This document shows, piece by piece, positions 33,837 to 47,003 of a stretch of 64,000 nucleotides of DNA. The position numbers and the translations under genes were made by a program. How positions within the stretch are numbered: the stretch's first letter is position 1; the number at the start of each line of letters is the position of its first letter. The DNA is from Lichenostomus cassidix (lineage: Eukaryota; Chordata; Aves; Passeriformes; Meliphagidae): assembly GCA_008360975.2 (NCBI GenBank), contig CM039182.1:81189405-81253404 (forward strand), given 5' to 3'. Under the pieces are notes generated by a model, which ran no database searches, was not told the origin of the DNA, and saw only the letters and a program-made list of their open reading frames with translations.

Positions 33837-35715
33837 CTGTTACAAGAGGACACAGAAGTAAAGAAACAATAGGCATCTTGTCCTGCTGGAGTACAGGTTT
33901 AAGAGACAAAATAAGCACAGTACACAACCCCTACAATGCTATTATTTGGCTACTCAAGTGTAATTCCAGATCCCACAGAAGTCAACCCCCAAGCATATGT
34001 GACATACATTTTACCAAATTCAACAAAAAGGCCCAGGAGAAAATAAGAAAAGTTGCAAGGTGCCTTAAACAATGGAAAATTTATCTACTGTCAGACTTTA
34101 GTAGAAATTCATTCCAGAAATCAAACACAGTAACAGAAACAATTTATAGTTTTGCAACTTTATATGATTTTGTAAGTGTAGTATTTCCCTTAAAATAATG
34201 GGCATTTCAGGAAGACCCTAATGTTTACCAACTTGAACTTACATCATGCAACCAGCCTGGCAAAAAGAAAACAGCCTATTAATATACATTCAGTTTATCA
34301 AATCATGATTAGACTATCAAAAATGGCCCAGTCAGTTGGGCCAGCCCAGCTGAATTTTGGTTTTGTTAGTTGTTTTTTTTTTGGTTGGTTGGTTGCTCTT
34401 ACACTCCTTCCTGTAATACTTTATCCTGCTTTTCTTTCTGTCCCAGAGTTTTCATAAGAGCTTTCTAGCAACTGCAACAACATCTGGAACTATATGAAAA
34501 TGTGTAACTTTCTAGGAGTACCAGTATGTTTTCTGATCAAATTTCATTAGAAAGGTGGTGAAAGATTAATAAAACTGCATTTTTGTGGAGCTCTCTCCAC
34601 ATCCTTTCTATATTGTCAATGTTTTGTCATAAATTCTATAGTATTATTTCTACAGTAAAGGCTCCTCTGGCCTATCTCATTTGAGCTGATAAAAATCAAG
34701 AGCTATTTCAATGCAGTCTAATGGTTCAACACTATCAGGCAATCTCAATGAAGACTATGTTATTAACCAGGAGAATACGATTATGATGGCAATCTTATTA
34801 TAGAAAAACCTAAAAATGCTAGCTAGTGTTATTAGCAGCCAGTAAGGATTCACATTAAAAATGAGAGTAAATCCTTCTGACTGGACAGTGGCTGTCACAG
34901 CTCAGAATGATTCATAGACATTCCATTGAGATCACAGCCAAAGATAAGAGTAGAAAGTTGAAATTAGATGGTATTAAAACGATTTGGCAAGCTTTTAAAA
35001 GGCAATGAAAGTAAAAACTGGTGAAGCAAAAAATGTATCTGCCAAATAATTGTAGGATGAAAAAACAGTAAGAGGAAAATGATTCCTCCACTTAAACGTA
35101 CAGAGAGAAATACACTCAGGTTTCCTTTGAATTGGTTGGTAAGAGCCAGGTACTATTTAGATATTTAATTAAAAACCTGAAAGAGAACATCCGTAACATG
35201 AAATCCTTGTTAACAGACTCTCTTTGTGCTGATAGCAGTACTACTAAAGACAGAATGCAGACCTCAAGTGTACTGCAAAAGAAATATTCTGGCTCTTCTG
35301 ACTGAAAGGTGACATTCTTCTGAAGGTAAAAGGGGTCTTGACATCTTAGACTAGATCATGCTGCATCCCAGAAATCTGAACTTTGAATGTCAAATAAACA
35401 AACAAGCTGGATATTTTAAATAATGATATGTTACTAAAGAATATTTGCAAATTATAAGCAAATGAAGAGTGGGCAGAGACTTAAATACTTGAACAGACAA
35501 TCATGAAGGTACAGAGAACCTAAGAACAGATTTCTGCAGGACCTCAGAAATTGGAATTTTATTGTTGCCCTGTCATTGGGCCTGTATGAAATGGCAGTTA
35601 TCATTCCTATAAAGTTTGAGGTCATGAACAGAATAGGGTTTTTTTCAGAACTGTCCACTTGATTCAAAACACATGCAGTCACTTTTTTAGAATGTCTTTT
35701 TTATACATATGTTAG

Positions 35716-35751
35716 ATATTTATACATCCAAGAACTTGGATGTATAAATAT
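35716..35751. repeat. Near-perfect palindrome, 17-bp arms, 2-bp centre
   Basis: The left arm atatttatacatccaag is mirrored exactly by cttggatgtataaatat after a central aa. There is no mismatch across 17 paired positions. It could extrude as a cruciform or form a tight RNA hairpin. It is too short for a typical miRNA precursor. Confidence 0.9.
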
Positions 35752-36156
35752 AAATACACATACATGGTAAATTCAAATACCATCAACTGTATTCATGCAG
35801 AAAAGATCCAATAAAACCCTGGGATGTCAAAAGTATTGGCATAAATTGACAAAAGTAAAGTGGATGCCTGCTGAAATTAGATATCCATACATTGTACCAG
35901 CTTTGTGTTGAAAAGAAAAGGTGGTAGCTAAGTGAAGTTTTCAAAATTACGTTTCTTCTTTTAAAGGGAATATCAAACTGATAATTTATTTACTTCTTTA
36001 CTATTTACTGAATTAAATTTTGGCTGCTACAAAAAAGGGCAAAGAGAACTCAGAGATCAGAAAAAATAAATCACAATGTATTCTACAATTTGCCTTGAAA
36101 TTAGAAAAGTCAGTATATCATATTTCAAAATCCATATCAGACTTTTTTTTTTTTAA

Positions 36157-36190
36157 GCACTAGCTTATTCACTGCACTAGCTTATTCACT
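36157..36190. repeat. Perfect 17-bp tandem duplication
   Basis: gcactagcttattcact occurs twice with no mismatch, directly after a 12-T tract. Probably a recent slippage or duplication event. Confidence 0.92.
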
Positions 36191-39100
36191 TACTTTGAAT
36201 TGGTAATGGGTGGGTGGTTTTTTTTTTATTTTGTTTGTTTTCATTATATGAAACTTGTGGTGAACATCCTGATCATTCAAAACAGACAGTGTTAGAGACC
36301 TGACAAATGGTAAGGATATAAAGCAAGTCTTTGGAAAAGAAGCAGGAACAAAAGAGCAAGGTACTTCATAAAAAACCAATGAATGCGAAGGAAAAGAGCT
36401 ATTTAGACATATTGGCTAAAGCTGATACAATGGGAAGAGTTGAAATTCTTTCTGTAAACATGCCTACATCTACTGCAAAGAAGAAAATGGTCATGTGACT
36501 AGCAGTGAAATTTGAAATATGTTTTCATTGAATTCTTTCAGAAGAGACTCTTGAAAAGACTACATTTTTCAAGAAGAGAAGAATCCCCTCACAGAATAAA
36601 AGCTCACTGAAAAACAGAACAGAGACAACAAAGAAACAGTTTTTACAGCTGAGGGAAGCTGCCATAAGCACCTCAGCAGTAAAACTACCAGTGAAATTCA
36701 GTGTGGACAGCTACAATATAATGATGGAAAAAATATACAGCCAGCCTACAGAGTAAAGAGATACATACTATTTTAGGTACTGCTGAGAAAGGAATTCCCA
36801 GGCTATGTCAATACTGGTAATTCAAGGCAGATCACAAGAGAGATTTAGTCCTTAATAGTGTTTAAATGTGAGCACACTCCTTACACAGTCAAGCCCACAC
36901 CAATCTGGATTCTCCTGGGAAGGGTGCAAGAGTTGCTATTCTCAACACATGGTCCGCCTGTCGCCAGCCTATCATCAAGGAACTCTCGGGATATGAATGA
37001 AGGATCAAACGAGTCACTTCATCTCAGTGTCAGGAAATGGTTGTGGCCAGTGCTGGCAAGCCTTCAAAAAAAAGCAGTTTTGCTTTCTCCACCTCGCTGT
37101 TGTCTGTTCACTTCCATTCTATTGGCACAAGCATTGCTCTGGACATGCCATACATCTTGAATATAGATCTAGCTCAAAACCAACAATTTCTACAGGGTTA
37201 ATTTTTAAGCCTGGTCATATGCCTGTTTTGATCCACTATACCTCTTCACAGCAAGCTGTGCCAGTACAAATGAGAAGACACAAGGATGAGAATGAGCAGC
37301 TGAGGGAAGACCTACTTCTTCTAGCAGTGATGCTAGCTGTGCAGCTAGAAGAATTAAGTAGGCTCATAAAACATGTAATGACATACTACTCTCCCTCTCT
37401 TCATCCCCACTGAACCAGAAGCACTTATTCCCTACCTCTGCTTTTGCATCAGGACAGGCATATCTCTGACCAGTGGTGAGCAGGTTCACAGAGCTAGGCG
37501 TACAGGAAAGCATCCACTTTTTGTTTGGATGAACTTTTTGGTTACTCACCCTGGGGACAGAGAGGCACCAATGGCAGCTTAAGAGAAGTGGAAAAACCAC
37601 CCTTTTCATCAGTGGCTATTACCTTTAGCATTTTTAAAATAATCAGGTATAAAAAGAAGAAAAAAATATATATTATTTGTAAAAGATGCAATAACTAATA
37701 GAGACATTACTTGTACATTACCCTCTGTGGAAGAAGGGTAAGGAGGAATTTGAGTTTGCCTCCACTGCCAAGATGACTCAGCAGCATCCTGAAAGTGCCA
37801 CTCAATGGAAGTAGAAAACAGGAAGTTTAAAAGCAGAAAGACACTGTCACATGACTTTTTATCAAACTGAAATTCATCGTGAGTGTTTGGAACACCAGGA
37901 AAATGAAATGGGTTAAAAACGGATCAGACAGAGAAACAGAAAGCGTAAGAGCCAACAGCAATTAAACATGGCCACAGAAATACCAACTAGCAGAATGTGG
38001 GAAGTCTATGTCCCTGCAAAAGTCACTTTATGCAGGTTGATTTCCTCTCCTGTTCCTTTTCCAAGCATTTGCTACCAATCAACATCACCAAGAGTAACTT
38101 AAAATGGCAGGTCTTATGCCAGGTATGTATTAAAATTAGTTCATAACATTTTCCAGTAATATTCAGACTTTGCTTGAGAGTGCTTGAAAATGCAGGTTTT
38201 TTCTCCTCCTTCTTTAAGGGAGAATAAGTTAGCAGAAAAATCAAAGGCAAAAGACTGAAGACCTATAAATAAGTGGTATCATGACAAGGATCCTGGACTT
38301 ACAGCTCTGAAAATGAAGACTTTTTCCATTACAGGATAATTTCTTAGTTGGTGTGACAGAGAACACTTGCAGTTTTATGCAAAACAAACTTTCTTCTCGA
38401 TGTCACTGAAGCCACAAAAAAATCTGTCATTTCCCACTGAAGATGATATTCCTTCTCTCCTTTATTCTTGGTATTGCACCCACTGCCTCCATCTGACACT
38501 TTGGTTTACAGGGACTAAAGGCTCTCCATTGATGTGATGAAGAACTTATCCCTCTTTCTGAGTGGAAGTAGCTGTGTTCTAGACCCACTCTCATCGTCAT
38601 CAAATAAACAATCTCTACCACCATCAAATGAACAAACTCTACCGTGCTGCTGGCAACAAGGCAGGTGAAGAATGCTGTTTCTAAATCAAGAAGGAGGTTC
38701 CCCACTACAGTAAATACTGCAGAAACTGCCAGAGAAGGAATTTTTGTGTTGCAACCTGCATGGCAATTTAAATGACAGTCATGATGTTTTGAGGAACTGT
38801 AATGCAAATGAATGATTTAAGGACAGTCTGGGATAAAATCCTTTCCAAGGCTGCAGTCCATGAAGGCACAGGCTGTTCATGAGATCTCATACGGAATTGC
38901 CTCTTCCATTTCAGAGCCCTGTCTTGTGCACTGCATTGTTCCTGGCACAATGGGCTGGAATTGCAGCTTTTAGCCATGAATCCTGTACAGACCTGAGGAT
39001 TTAGAGAAAGAACTGCCCTTACATCTTCCCTCAGCTTAGTACAGGGTAAGACCATTGACATCCCATTTGTACTGAAAAAGCAAAATGGGTAATAAAAAGA

Positions 39101-39543
39101 GTAGTTTCCTGTTGGGTCACAGTTTTAGTGCAACCATGGCCTCAGCATGTGGTTCACTTCTGTGGGCAAGCCACATTGTTTCTGTGTCTGCATCAAATTG
39201 TAGTAACTGTGAAGAAAATAGCTTGCAATTAAGCAACCAGGGAGACAGCAGATGGATGCAGACAGATGGGAGCAAACCGCGAAGCTACGAGAGAGTATCG
39301 GTCAGAATGACAAGAAATAGTTATAGTACATTATCAGCATAATGTCTCAATGATAGTTATTGGTGAGTTTTAAGGACATATTGGAAGGTAATAAAGAAAA
39401 CAGTTTTATAGATGCTCCTGACAGTCCTTTGCAAGGGTATGGAACAGAACGGGACGAAGGTGTTTCTTTGAGAAGGTGAGAGGCTGTGTGTGGTGGCTGG
39501 CATTGTGTCCACTGGTGCAGGTGAACAGAAGTGTGCATCTTAC

Positions 39544-39628
39544 CTGTCTACCCAAAACCAGTAATGTGATGAAGAATATGAACAAGGAAATTGAGCCCAT
39601 TGTCTTCAGGTCCTTCAGTATTCCTGGC
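39544..39628 (-). CDS. ADCY2: ADCY2 exon encoding the last membrane helix (TM12)
   Basis: An 85-nt exon that begins with one base completing an Arg codon, then PGILKDLKTMGSISLFIFFI, TLLVLGRQ. The hydrophobic run SISLFIFFITLLVLG is the twelfth transmembrane segment. LKTMGS and LGRQ are family-conserved flanks. The acceptor is ttttattttatag and the donor is CAG|GTAAGA. Confidence 0.93.
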
Positions 39629-41113
39629 CTATAAAATAAAAACATAAGTAAAGCAGGCTGCTCAAAAGTTAAACCAATGTTACTTCAAGCACAAAAATGA
39701 GACCACAATTTATACGTACTATTTCTGGTATGTAAACTAAGGCCATTTAAATGTGATATGCTTTTTTATTTGATGAAATAGCATTATGTATATTATGTAG
39801 CTTTAATTACTTCTATTATCTTCTGTGCAAATGTGCCTACATTTTGAAGTCAAATAATAAGATGAGGATTTGGTAAAAATAATATCTTTGTTTACTTACA
39901 AATGGAGGGCATTTGTGGCTTATTCTATACAGGCAGAATAGAAATAGATTTTTAATGCAATAACACTATTTCCATAGTGGAGAGCTTGACTATATCCAAT
40001 GAATATGAAGAAACAGAAACTAAACCATCTAACTCCCAAGATACCTTTTCACCTCAGAATTACAGGAGGAACAACCTAGATATTGTACAGAGTTTATTTA
40101 AAACTGTACTTTGGCAAAAGTTCCTAGAGGTAATGGGAAACAGTTCACACTAGAACTCTCCTACTCATGCCACTGAAACAAGAACCTTGGTGAGAGATTT
40201 AGGAAGGAAAATACCAACAGACACAGAGCTTGACTGACAAAATCAAAGCTGCCAGAAGCACATGCTCAATCTAACCCATCCGCTGCTTCTCCATACCATC
40301 AGACACATGCCCTTTCCACTAATGCAATGGAAACAAAAACATGAGTTTGTTGCTATTTAATCTTTAGATTTAAGTGCAAAGAAAACCTACATCTTTTTTT
40401 TTTTTAATTTTTCAGTTGAGATCCTTTTCCATGATTGTTACAGCACAGGAAAAATAGTATTGAAACTACACTCTGAATATCCAAACATTCTGGTGTCACA
40501 TATGCCATACAATTGGCCTACACAAAAGAGAATCACCTCTTTGTTTTGAAAATTCTGTAGAAATTACAGCTGTCCAAAAATTATTTTACACAGCAATAAT
40601 TCTGGTTATATATATTATCACCTGTAACACAGATTTCAGCAATCTCACAAAAAACTTAATATACCAATGCACAAGCACAGAAAAGAGAAGAAAAAGAAGA
40701 TCTAAAGTGTTGTAGTACTAATTTTTTTCAATAGCTAAGACTTCATTTGTAAAGTTTAAGACTATGTACTAGTTCTGGGGAAGTTGACTGTCTTTGGCTT
40801 GCAGCAATTATGCTCTAAAAGCCTTAATGATGTGCAGCCCGAGGCCTTAAGAAACTTGATTATGAACTTCATAATAATGTCCTTTATGACAAAAACTCAA
40901 ACTAAACCATACTCTATTTCCTATAGTATGTGCCTTGCCCAGACAAATTTCATTCTAATGCTCTGAGGTGTGACATTAAATCAAGTATCAACTACAGCAT
41001 GATGATGATTTTACATTGCGACTGATATTACATAGCTAAACACGTATGTTCCATGACATAAGAACTACCATGGGTAGTATTTAATTTCAGAAAGACTGGA
41101 GTTAGCCACCTAC
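39629..41113 (-). other. ADCY2: ADCY2 intron
   Basis: A 1.49-kb AT-rich intron with a T-tract near 40390. No other feature is seen. Confidence 0.8.
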
Positions 41114-41298
41114 CTTCTAAGAGGTGCCATTGCATACATAAATTTGCTGTAGTCATCCAGCATGGGCCCATGAGTGTGCAGAAGGATAACATTGTAGCCC
41201 ACCAATGCAATCAACATTATTACCATTTTCAACTCATAATTTATCCTCAGGAAAACAGAACAGGAAATGAGCCCTAATATGCAGCTGTATATAAAATA
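41114..41298 (-). CDS. ADCY2: ADCY2 exon for membrane helices of the second cassette
   Basis: A 185-nt exon (61 codons plus two bases). It starts YFIYSCILGLISCSVFLRIN, continues YELKMVIMLIALVGYNVILL and ends with a loop, HTHGPMLDDYSK..., up to PLR. Two hydrophobic helices flank the conserved RINYELKM turn. The loop after DYS is five residues longer than the mammalian form I recall; see findings. The acceptor is tctttgccag and the donor is AG|GTAGGT. Confidence 0.92.
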
Positions 41299-44200
41299 CT
41301 GGCAAAGAGAAATCAAATGGAAAATATTTAGAATTTGGCTCTTGAGTAGGAAATCATGCATAATAAAATGCTCAGGCTAGTTTAAAAAACAAATTATTGA
41401 TTAACTGACCACTGAAGTGTGCAATCTATCACAATCTGGGACACTATGGTTTACAGACAGCCAATAAAAATAAATTTATGCTCCCTAATTTTCACCCTTT
41501 GACACGTTTGATTACTCATCTGCATTTGTGGGATACCACTGCTGGTGTTGAAATCTAATGTAGGAGTTTGCTGCCAGCAGAATGACATGAGATTTATTCC
41601 TGTTCCACTGTACAGCTTTCATTCATGCTTGAGTCCAACAATTACCCTGTATGTCTTGCTAGTGTTAGGGTCAAGGTAAAATGCCTAAAGGTCTGAAAAC
41701 AATTTCATTGCCAAATTTGCAGTTATTATAAACTGATGCAATATACAGTTGCTATGAACCTCATAGATGTGCAATTTTACAGACTCTAGAAATGCAGCTA
41801 GAATAGGAAAAAATACAAAGCTATTAACAGGGCCTATTCATAATATAAATATAAAAAAGTCCTTCTGTCAAATCCTGTGGAGTAATAACCATATAAGAAC
41901 ACATTCCAATGCTAAAAAAAGGCCCTTTCTTTCCTATGTCATATATGTCAACAAAGATATGTATGGTTGAAGTTAAATTCCTGCAAAAATATTTTTCTCT
42001 TGGTACTTTCTGGAAATTGATTGGGGCATCAAAATTAATGCTAAGAATAATCACTAGAATCATTATCTTAGTCTTTAATATGCAACACCTTTGCCAGAAA
42101 TGCTTCCTGAAAATTACAGTCCTGCACTTTGCAAGGAAGTTTCTTTTCTGAACCTACAAAGCATTCTATTTCTAGACATGCTATTTTCAGACTACTGTTG
42201 ACTTGTTGATGGCAGTACTTTTGACAGAACCTGAATCACTGTATACTAATTTTGGAGGATCACTAAGAAGAATAATTTTCACAGTACCCATCAGACAGAA
42301 TTGATCTGCCATCTCAATCTCTGCTGCTACTGTAATTTGCTTGAAATAAGAAATAGATAGAACTATTTTTCAGAATCCCTGAAAAATAAAACTTCTCTGA
42401 TGGCTGAATTTCAGAGCAGGTCACACTCCAAATTCAGTGTTACATAAAAATAGCAGCATCCATTTTTGAGTTGATAAAGCATTCTCCTGTTGAAATCAGT
42501 TTTCCAAAAGGAAAAAAGCAAAGGCAGTCTTGAATCCATAACTAGATACCTTTTGACAAAGACCCAGAAATTTTCAAGTGGAACAGTCTCTGACAGTGTT
42601 CCATAGGAATACATACAATAGATTGAAAATTTCAGCTAGGATTTCAGGCAAGTATTGATGGATTAGAGAAGGGTGGCACAGCCACACATTTGTGAATGCA
42701 AACTCTGATACCTTGCATTGCAATACAGTGTTTCAGTAAGTAACAAGGAGATCTGGAGAGTCTGGCAATCCACAGAGCAGGGAAGCTGAGCAGGTGCAGG
42801 CTCCTGGTCTGCTTAGTGCATCCCTTGGACACAGGATAACCTCAGCCAGCTCATCCAACTTGGCATGACCCAGGAGCCTGCAGGCAGTTCCCATTTTGGT
42901 ACCAGTGTGATGCCACCTCTGCAGCCTTGGCTTTGTCCATCAGTGCAACAGCAAGCTCTCATGGATGGCATTTTTGTCTGACAGTTGAAGCAGTGAATAA
43001 AAATGTTTCCTTTTAAGAAAATCCTCTAACAGCTCAAAAGAGGAAAATGTTGGGTAACCTCCCCACAGACAGCACTTGCACCTCATGCTGTATGAATCAA
43101 GTTTCTCAGCATCTGAAGGGGTGGAACTCCATCTATCCTCTTTTTATTTCTTGTTCTAGCTCAAATAAAGGGTACAGAGTCTGAGTGCCTTTCTTCCTGG
43201 GATCACAGATCTGGTGCCTTGCACCAGTGTACTACACACTTAGGATCTAGCCCAGTACATTTGGTCTCTTCCTTTAAGATCCACAGTTCAGTAGGTATAA
43301 AGATCTTTACTGAAGTAAGAAGGAATTCTACTCCCATATGTCTCCAGAGAAAAACTTGAGGACAAAGTTCACTTTGCAAAAAAATTTCCTAGTCAAATAA
43401 AATATATTCCACAACTGCATCTTTTAGATGCCAGTATTATAACTTTTATTTATTTAACATGTAGAGGTGGCAGCAATGACACCAGACTTTATTTTGTCCC
43501 AGGAATAGATATACACATCAACTTCTATTACATGGAAACTACAGAAACATCATAGCAAAACTAAACTAAACTATACATAAAAATGTCCCTATAATTTACT
43601 GAGGAATCTTTGCTAAGTCTTTTAAAAAAGCAAGCTATAGCAATCAAAAAAGTTATTCTGGGGGCAGAGAAGAAGGCAAATCAATTGCTTTTCTTCAAAA
43701 TGAACTTAATTCAGCTGGGGCTAAAGTAATTCCTGAAGCTCTTATTTACTCATTTTAGATGACACAGTCAATACATGTCAGGTCCACTATCATAAATCAC
43801 ATGAAGTTTATTGACAGGAATAAAGATTAAACCTAATACACAGATTAAAAATAACAAATTTTTAATTTAAGAAAACAAACATTTGTCAGCTCATGTATTC
43901 AACATCTTATACAGTGAAGAGAGATAAATTTTATTCCCAGATTAAAAAAAATTAAAATTCATTACTCAAAAAGATTTATATATTTTTCAAGTTAAAATAT
44001 GTGCAGTGTCTGATGATGAAAACAATGTTTGAGGATGTTTAAAGCTTTTTAAATTTTTAGCTAACTTAAATTTTTCATTTATTATTGTCAGAAGTTTAAC
44101 ATAACATTTTATGCCAATCTATCAAAGACAAACTTTCTAAGATGAGAGAGTATGTTTTAATACTTTAAAAGCTGTAAATCCTGAATTGCTGGAATTGTGC

Positions 44201-45589
44201 TAATCATGAGAAGAGCTGACAAATATTTACACATGGGAAAACAAACAAAAAAAGCACAAGATTTTTTTAAGAACAACAGATTGAATTTTAATAGTAAGTA
44301 CAAATTTATGAAAACCATGTCCTTCAGATGTTTGTAGGAGAAAAAAAAGAGAACAAAATACCTTTCAAAATGTTCAAAACCGTAACAAAAAATAGAAAAA
44401 TGATGACTAGAAAACCTGCTAACTAAAGAAGGAAACAAATATAAGCAAGCACTGGAACAATTTATTTCCACGTGTTTGTCAGTGTGAACACATGCAGAGG
44501 ATTGGAGGTGGACTGCAAAATTCCTTTGTCAACAAGGAGAACTCGATATCAGAGCCAAAAGTAGACGTAGGCTCCTATCCATGGCTGGTGGTATTTAGTT
44601 AGCTAAGTTTGAAAACGAGAAATAGAAACTAAGGCTCCACTGTACCTTACCAAGAAGATGATAAAAAGCTGTAAGTGCTGCAGTTACTGCAACTGGCTTT
44701 TTTCCAGGAGAGTTCTATACATAATTAACATCTCACTTTTGTATGTACCTGGGATTGTTTAGTTAGACACAGTGAATAGCTGTTTCATTTAAAACATATT
44801 GTGTGGAAATCAGGACACACCATTTTGGTAATAGTCTCATTATTTTACCATAGAGATAAAATAATCTCCCTTCTATTGTTGCCACCAGCTTATTCATCCA
44901 AACCCAGCTGACCTATTTTGACACAATATATGGCTTTTTATTTTCAACTGCAAGTCTTTTTCAATCTTTTTAAGAATCACTGCTCTCTAGGACACAGTTC
45001 CCACTTTTTTTGCAGCAATGTCCTTCCCCCTCCTCTTGCATGTGCCATTGTGCTTTTGTTCACACTAAGACATCTTCTTCAGATCAGTTCAGATCTTTCA
45101 ATCAGTTTATATAGTGGTACATGAGAGTTTTACTTCCACCACTCTCACCCCACCTCTGTCATATGCAAGGACAATTTCACACTTACTGCCAGTGATGAAA
45201 ATGGTGGATATTTTCAGGTCAGCCACTTGTCCCTGAGAAACCTGCCTGCAGCCTAACCTGGCTTTCAGTGCACAGTCTGCTTTGCAGATGCTGTGTGTTA
45301 TCCTGATATCTTGTAATTTGTTCGTATGGGTGAGTTAAGCTTCTTCATTTTTATGCTGTTTCTTGCTTTTTTTAATCTGACATTCATTAAAACCTCTATT
45401 TTCAGAAGTACTAATTTCATTTAACTTCCCACTTACTTAAAATGCAGTTGCAGCTGACTAAAAGAAAAAAAAAATCAAGCTTTTACTGCACTCTTAAAAA
45501 CGAGTGGGTGTTTAACTTCAAGCATATCTGGTAACAGTCAATTTAGTGTAATTGTTGTAAACAAACAAAGAAATGTAAAATGAACTTAC
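41299..45589 (-). other. ADCY2: ADCY2 intron
   Basis: A 4.29-kb intron. A somewhat GC-richer patch at about 42.65-43.0 kb might be an old repeat, but I cannot name it. The rest is AT-rich and featureless. Confidence 0.75.
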
Positions 45590-45709
45590 CGGTAGGAAAA
45601 AACAGTTATTTTGTATACACCACCGTGTCTGATTACTTGAATTAGGAAAACTTGCATTTGATGAATTAAGAACTGAGGGAAAAGCTATCACAGCATTATC
45701 CAGGAAAAA
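45590..45709 (-). CDS. ADCY2: ADCY2 exon for the glycosylated extracellular loop
   Basis: A 120-nt phase-0 exon, 40 residues: FFLDNAVIAFPSVLNSSNAS, F-P-NSSNQTRWCIQNNCFFLP. It follows ...AVFNM of the preceding exon and precedes YFIYS. Four N-glycosylation sequons (NSS, NAS, NSS, NQT) fall within 15 residues. Membrane adenylate cyclases are N-glycosylated in this loop. The length equals that of the mammalian exon I recall although the sequence has diverged, so length rather than sequence appears conserved. The acceptor is ttttttcctag and the donor is CCG|GTAAGT. Confidence 0.88.
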
Positions 45710-46694
45710 CTAGGAAAAAAAAATCAACATATGATCCATTAGCATGACAGCTGTTTAAGGTTAAAATAGAGAACAGAAATGGAGAAGCAGAGAAAGCCTT
45801 GCCAGTAACCATTTAACTTTGGTATTTCACTATTCTTTTGTATTTTAATTTGAAATAGGAAAATGACATAACATGATTACTTGTTCCTACATTCTCAGAC
45901 AAAAATGATTTTGCTAACTTTTATCTGACACTTTCCACTTGAATAAAAGACAAAAGACTCTTTGTTATGTTACTTTCATATATCAGAAGCTCACATACAC
46001 AAGAGACAATGATGAAATAAATTCAATATGAATAATTCCCGGGTTTACCTCAACTAACCATCCTATTTAAACACAGGAAGAATTAAAGAATGAATAAGAA
46101 GTCTTTACTGAAGCTGGTTTACACAGATGCAACAATATAATAATGCTGACATTAATATCAGTACTAATCTCATTGAAACAGAAAAGTGGATCCAGTATCT
46201 CTTGGGTCATCCAATTCAGCCAGTAATCACACAGAAAACCATCATCATACAGCTCCCCCTGATGCAGTGATCCAGTGCTTTCTTAACAATTTAGATTTTG
46301 GTGACGTCATTAATTCCAGTAGTTTGAATCTCAACATTTTATCTGTTTCTACATTTAACCACTATTCATGGCCAGTTCTCATGGTTTTTTTTTCTTGTCA
46401 CTATCTCATCCTTTAGCTTTCACATAGCTTCTTTCTCTCCCTAGTATTTACAGTCCTAATATTTAGTGTCATCTCAGGCTTCATTGTGCTCTTCAATCTA
46501 TGTTTTTTCTCATTCCTTCCCTGAAAACAGGCTCTTTATTGCCCTAATTGTTCTAGTAGTCACCCTCTGTACACATCTCTTCCAGTTCAACCTTCTGGGT
46601 GACCAAAACTCCAAACACACTTCCCAGACATTATGAGTGAGCCATGCAATAGCAATAATGCTAAATAGGCAGAAAATATGTTTTCATACATCCT

Positions 46695-47003
46695 GGAATC
46701 ATAGAATTGTTGGGGTTGGAAGGAACCTCTGGAGATCATCCAGTCCAACCCTCCTGCCATGGCAGGGTCACCTAGATCAGGTTACACAGGAATGTGTCCA
46801 GTCGGATTTTGAACAGCTCCAGGCAGAGAAACCCCACAACCTCCCTGGGCAGCCTTTTCCAGTGCTCTGACACCCTCAGTGTAAAGAAGTTCCTCCTCAT
46901 GCTGAGATGGAACTTCTTGTGTTTTAGTTTATGGCCACTGCTCCTCATCCTATCTCTGAGCACAACTGAAAAGTCTGGCACCATCCTCAAGACATCTGCC
47001 TTT
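46695..47003 (-). mobile_element. CR1 LINE 3' end, minus orientation
   Basis: It begins with the reverse complement of the CR1 terminus (atcatagaattgttggggtt), then 'atccagtccaaccctcctgc', 'ccctgggcagccttttccag' and 'gtaaagaagttcctcctcat'. About 310 bp of the 3' end are present and 5'-truncated. It lies in the same orientation as ADCY2. Confidence 0.92.

Larger units (their letters stand above)
33837..39543 (-). other. ADCY2: ADCY2 intron with palindrome and tandem duplication
   Basis: A 5.7-kb intron. It contains a 36-bp palindrome at 35716-35751, a perfect 17-bp tandem duplication at 36157-36190 next to a T-tract, and T-rich runs near 34370 and 36220. No coding feature is supported. Confidence 0.8.

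Noticed and set aside
37000..37413. 138-codon plus-strand frame with a short acidic/leucine-rich end
   Set aside because: No splice context, no homology that I can recall, and antisense inside an ADCY2 intron.
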